A stretch of 64,000 nt of DNA from Bacillota bacterium. GTDB lineage: Bacteria; Bacillota; Clostridia; Acetivibrionales; DSM-1351. Shown here piece after piece: positions 63,901 through 64,000 of the stretch. The notes beneath the pieces were generated by a model, which searched no databases, was not told the origin of the DNA, and saw only the letters and a program-made list of their open reading frames with translations. The stretch covers positions 117,015 to 181,014 of the forward strand of contig JAEWCZ010000091.1 of the NCBI GenBank assembly GCA_023390335.1, in the 5' to 3' direction. Both the position numbers and the translations under genes were made by a program. Position 1 is the stretch's first letter. Each line of letters opens with the position of its first letter.

Positions 63901-64000
63901 ACTTATCTCTTGGATATTCAACAGTCTCTCCACTTTGCTTTTCTATTATTTCTTCTTCCTCTTCCTCACTTAACAACTTGATTTGGTCTATTCTTTCTTC
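60950..64000 (-). CDS. Non-ribosomal peptide synthetase, terminal A-PCP-reductase part (5' end beyond window)
   Basis: The frame is open to the window edge and begins in the tail of a condensation domain (LLSEEEEEEIIEKQ). An adenylation domain follows with YIIFTSGSTGNPKGV (A3), NMYGPTETTIWSS (A5), YKTGDQVRLL (A7) and GYRIELGEIE (A8). The ten specificity residues I read are D-I-L-Q-L-G-M-I-W-K, one change from the published glycine code DILQLGLIWK. A carrier domain with FFEIGGHSLLATQ (Ser about 570) and a thioester reductase with NILVTGANGFLGVF and YSISKW (about 649 onward) end the protein, so the product leaves as an aldehyde or alcohol. No thioesterase is present. Confidence 0.93.
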   Translation of the reverse strand, partial: EERIDQIKLLSEEEEEEIIEKQSGETVEYPRDKCIHNMFEEQVERTPYRIAVEFEDQKLTYKELNEKSNQLAHYLQENGVGPNIAVGLYTERSLEMIIGLLGILKAGGAYVPLDPLFPKERLLYIINETKMSIIVTNKSEEDDLLKNKKIICLSNVNENIQMCKAQNLNKRVKTNNLAYIIFTSGSTGNPKGVRITHNSLTNFLVSMKEKPGIKPEDRLLAITTISFDIAALEIYLPLITGSRLIVACRETVLDGNLLSKTIKESKITILQATPSSWQMLLESDWEGDSNLKALCGGEALSKGLAEKILKKCGSLWNMYGPTETTIWSSIYEVKKEINEVNDEVAVSIGKPINNTQFYVLDKNLQMLPYGVIGELYIGGEGVSIGYYNRVELTAEKFIPDLYGKAPGKCLYKTGDQVRLLENGEVEFLGRMDYQVKIRGYRIELGEIERVLESNEDIKQSVVIVKETENNNKQLVAYIVATKAKQINVEELREYVTQKLPSYMVPSIYVILDEMPLTPNSKIDRKQLPEPLEYGISTTKEYVGAQTETQIKLSEIWTSLLGLKQVSINDNFFEIGGHSLLATQLISKVHNEFDMRIPFNIIFQFPTVEALSNYIDKCKNGEIIETKFDNFDLNKEIQLDKELVFPVNFKFENDIKNILVTGANGFLGVFLLLELLNNTKANIYCLVRAKDNSQAKERVINSIKSYSLWEDKFDSRIIAVVGELSKPNLGIYIEEYSNLINCIDKIYHNGAYVNFVYPYSKLKPVNVTGTQNVLKFAAEGKIKPIHYISTLSVFTSSLYKNEEKIFESDPLLNLPDINNNGYSISKWVADKIMLTASNKGFPITIYRLPRITGHSISGEANLDDFFSRMIKGCIQLKSAPDLDIRIDMTPVDYVSKAIVHISEKEQSINNVFHLLNHSTISLKDFINHIKLKDFKIDILPYKEWRLKLIQNISETKENSLYPLMPIFTEDNKFTDKKIYFDDTNSKEFLKDTEIGNPKDMLILIDTYFSYFKKKGFL

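Noticed and set aside
1..64000. CRISPR arrays and complete insertion sequences
   Set aside because: I saw no regularly spaced direct repeats of the right size and no transposase or recombinase gene in any frame.

Overview
The window looks like a chromosomal segment of a mesophilic, cellulolytic, spore-forming clostridium close to Ruminiclostridium (R. cellulolyticum / C. papyrosolvens group). The evidence is low-GC DNA, a GerA/GerB/GerC germination operon, a Spo0E-like phosphatase, and a secreted GH43-CBM6 enzyme with a type I dockerin whose two calcium loops both carry the Ala-Leu pair typical of that cellulosome type. Species assignment is inference.

Layout. 1-7.2 kb (all minus strand): apt, bifunctional relA, dtd, an MBL hydrolase, hemZ, then hisS-aspS under a separate promoter and a T-box leader. 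7.4-11.2 kb: an RTX-repeat gene whose frame lacks a start codon, a small unknown gene, and the dockerin GH43. 11.7-18 kb: recJ, holA, comEC, and a cell-wall NlpC/P60 peptidase behind a c-di-AMP riboswitch. 18.1-27.7 kb (mostly plus): GNAT, two small convergent genes (one Spo0E-like), marR-yhgE with paired palindromes, metY, an Lrp regulator, rqcH and an aminotransferase. 27.7-33.5 kb (minus): VOC protein, DUF362 protein, and gerABC plus a small two-helix membrane protein. 34-37.5 kb: a GH43 galactanase-like enzyme without dockerin, membrane proteins, and tRNA-Leu(GAG).

37.5-42.8 kb holds an acetate transporter and then a visibly GC-richer islet (structured non-coding stretch, lipoprotein, 5'-truncated gene, lemA, DUF2207). 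It is followed by a NERD protein, VanW and a tRNA-like 3' remnant. 42.8-51.6 kb: CvfB-like protein, DEAD-box helicase with a 39-aa basic peptide in front, M28 peptidase, a two-component system, TetR-SDR, GNAT and a 28-codon Hsp70 fragment. 51.6-57.4 kb: a patatin-like phospholipase behind an unrecognised 778-aa protein, a WG-repeat exported protein and a zinc-ribbon protein.

57.5-64 kb is one tight minus-strand operon that runs off the window. It holds the end of an NRPS (A-PCP-reductase, predicted to load glycine and release reductively), an MFS transporter, and a trio made of a soluble ABC ATPase, a HypB/UreG-like GTPase and a [4Fe-4S] protein. This trio and the patatin/778-aa pair are the best candidates for undescribed systems. 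The hisS-aspS T-box, whose overlapping GAC/CAC and UGGC bulge point to tRNA-Asp, is the best regulatory finding.
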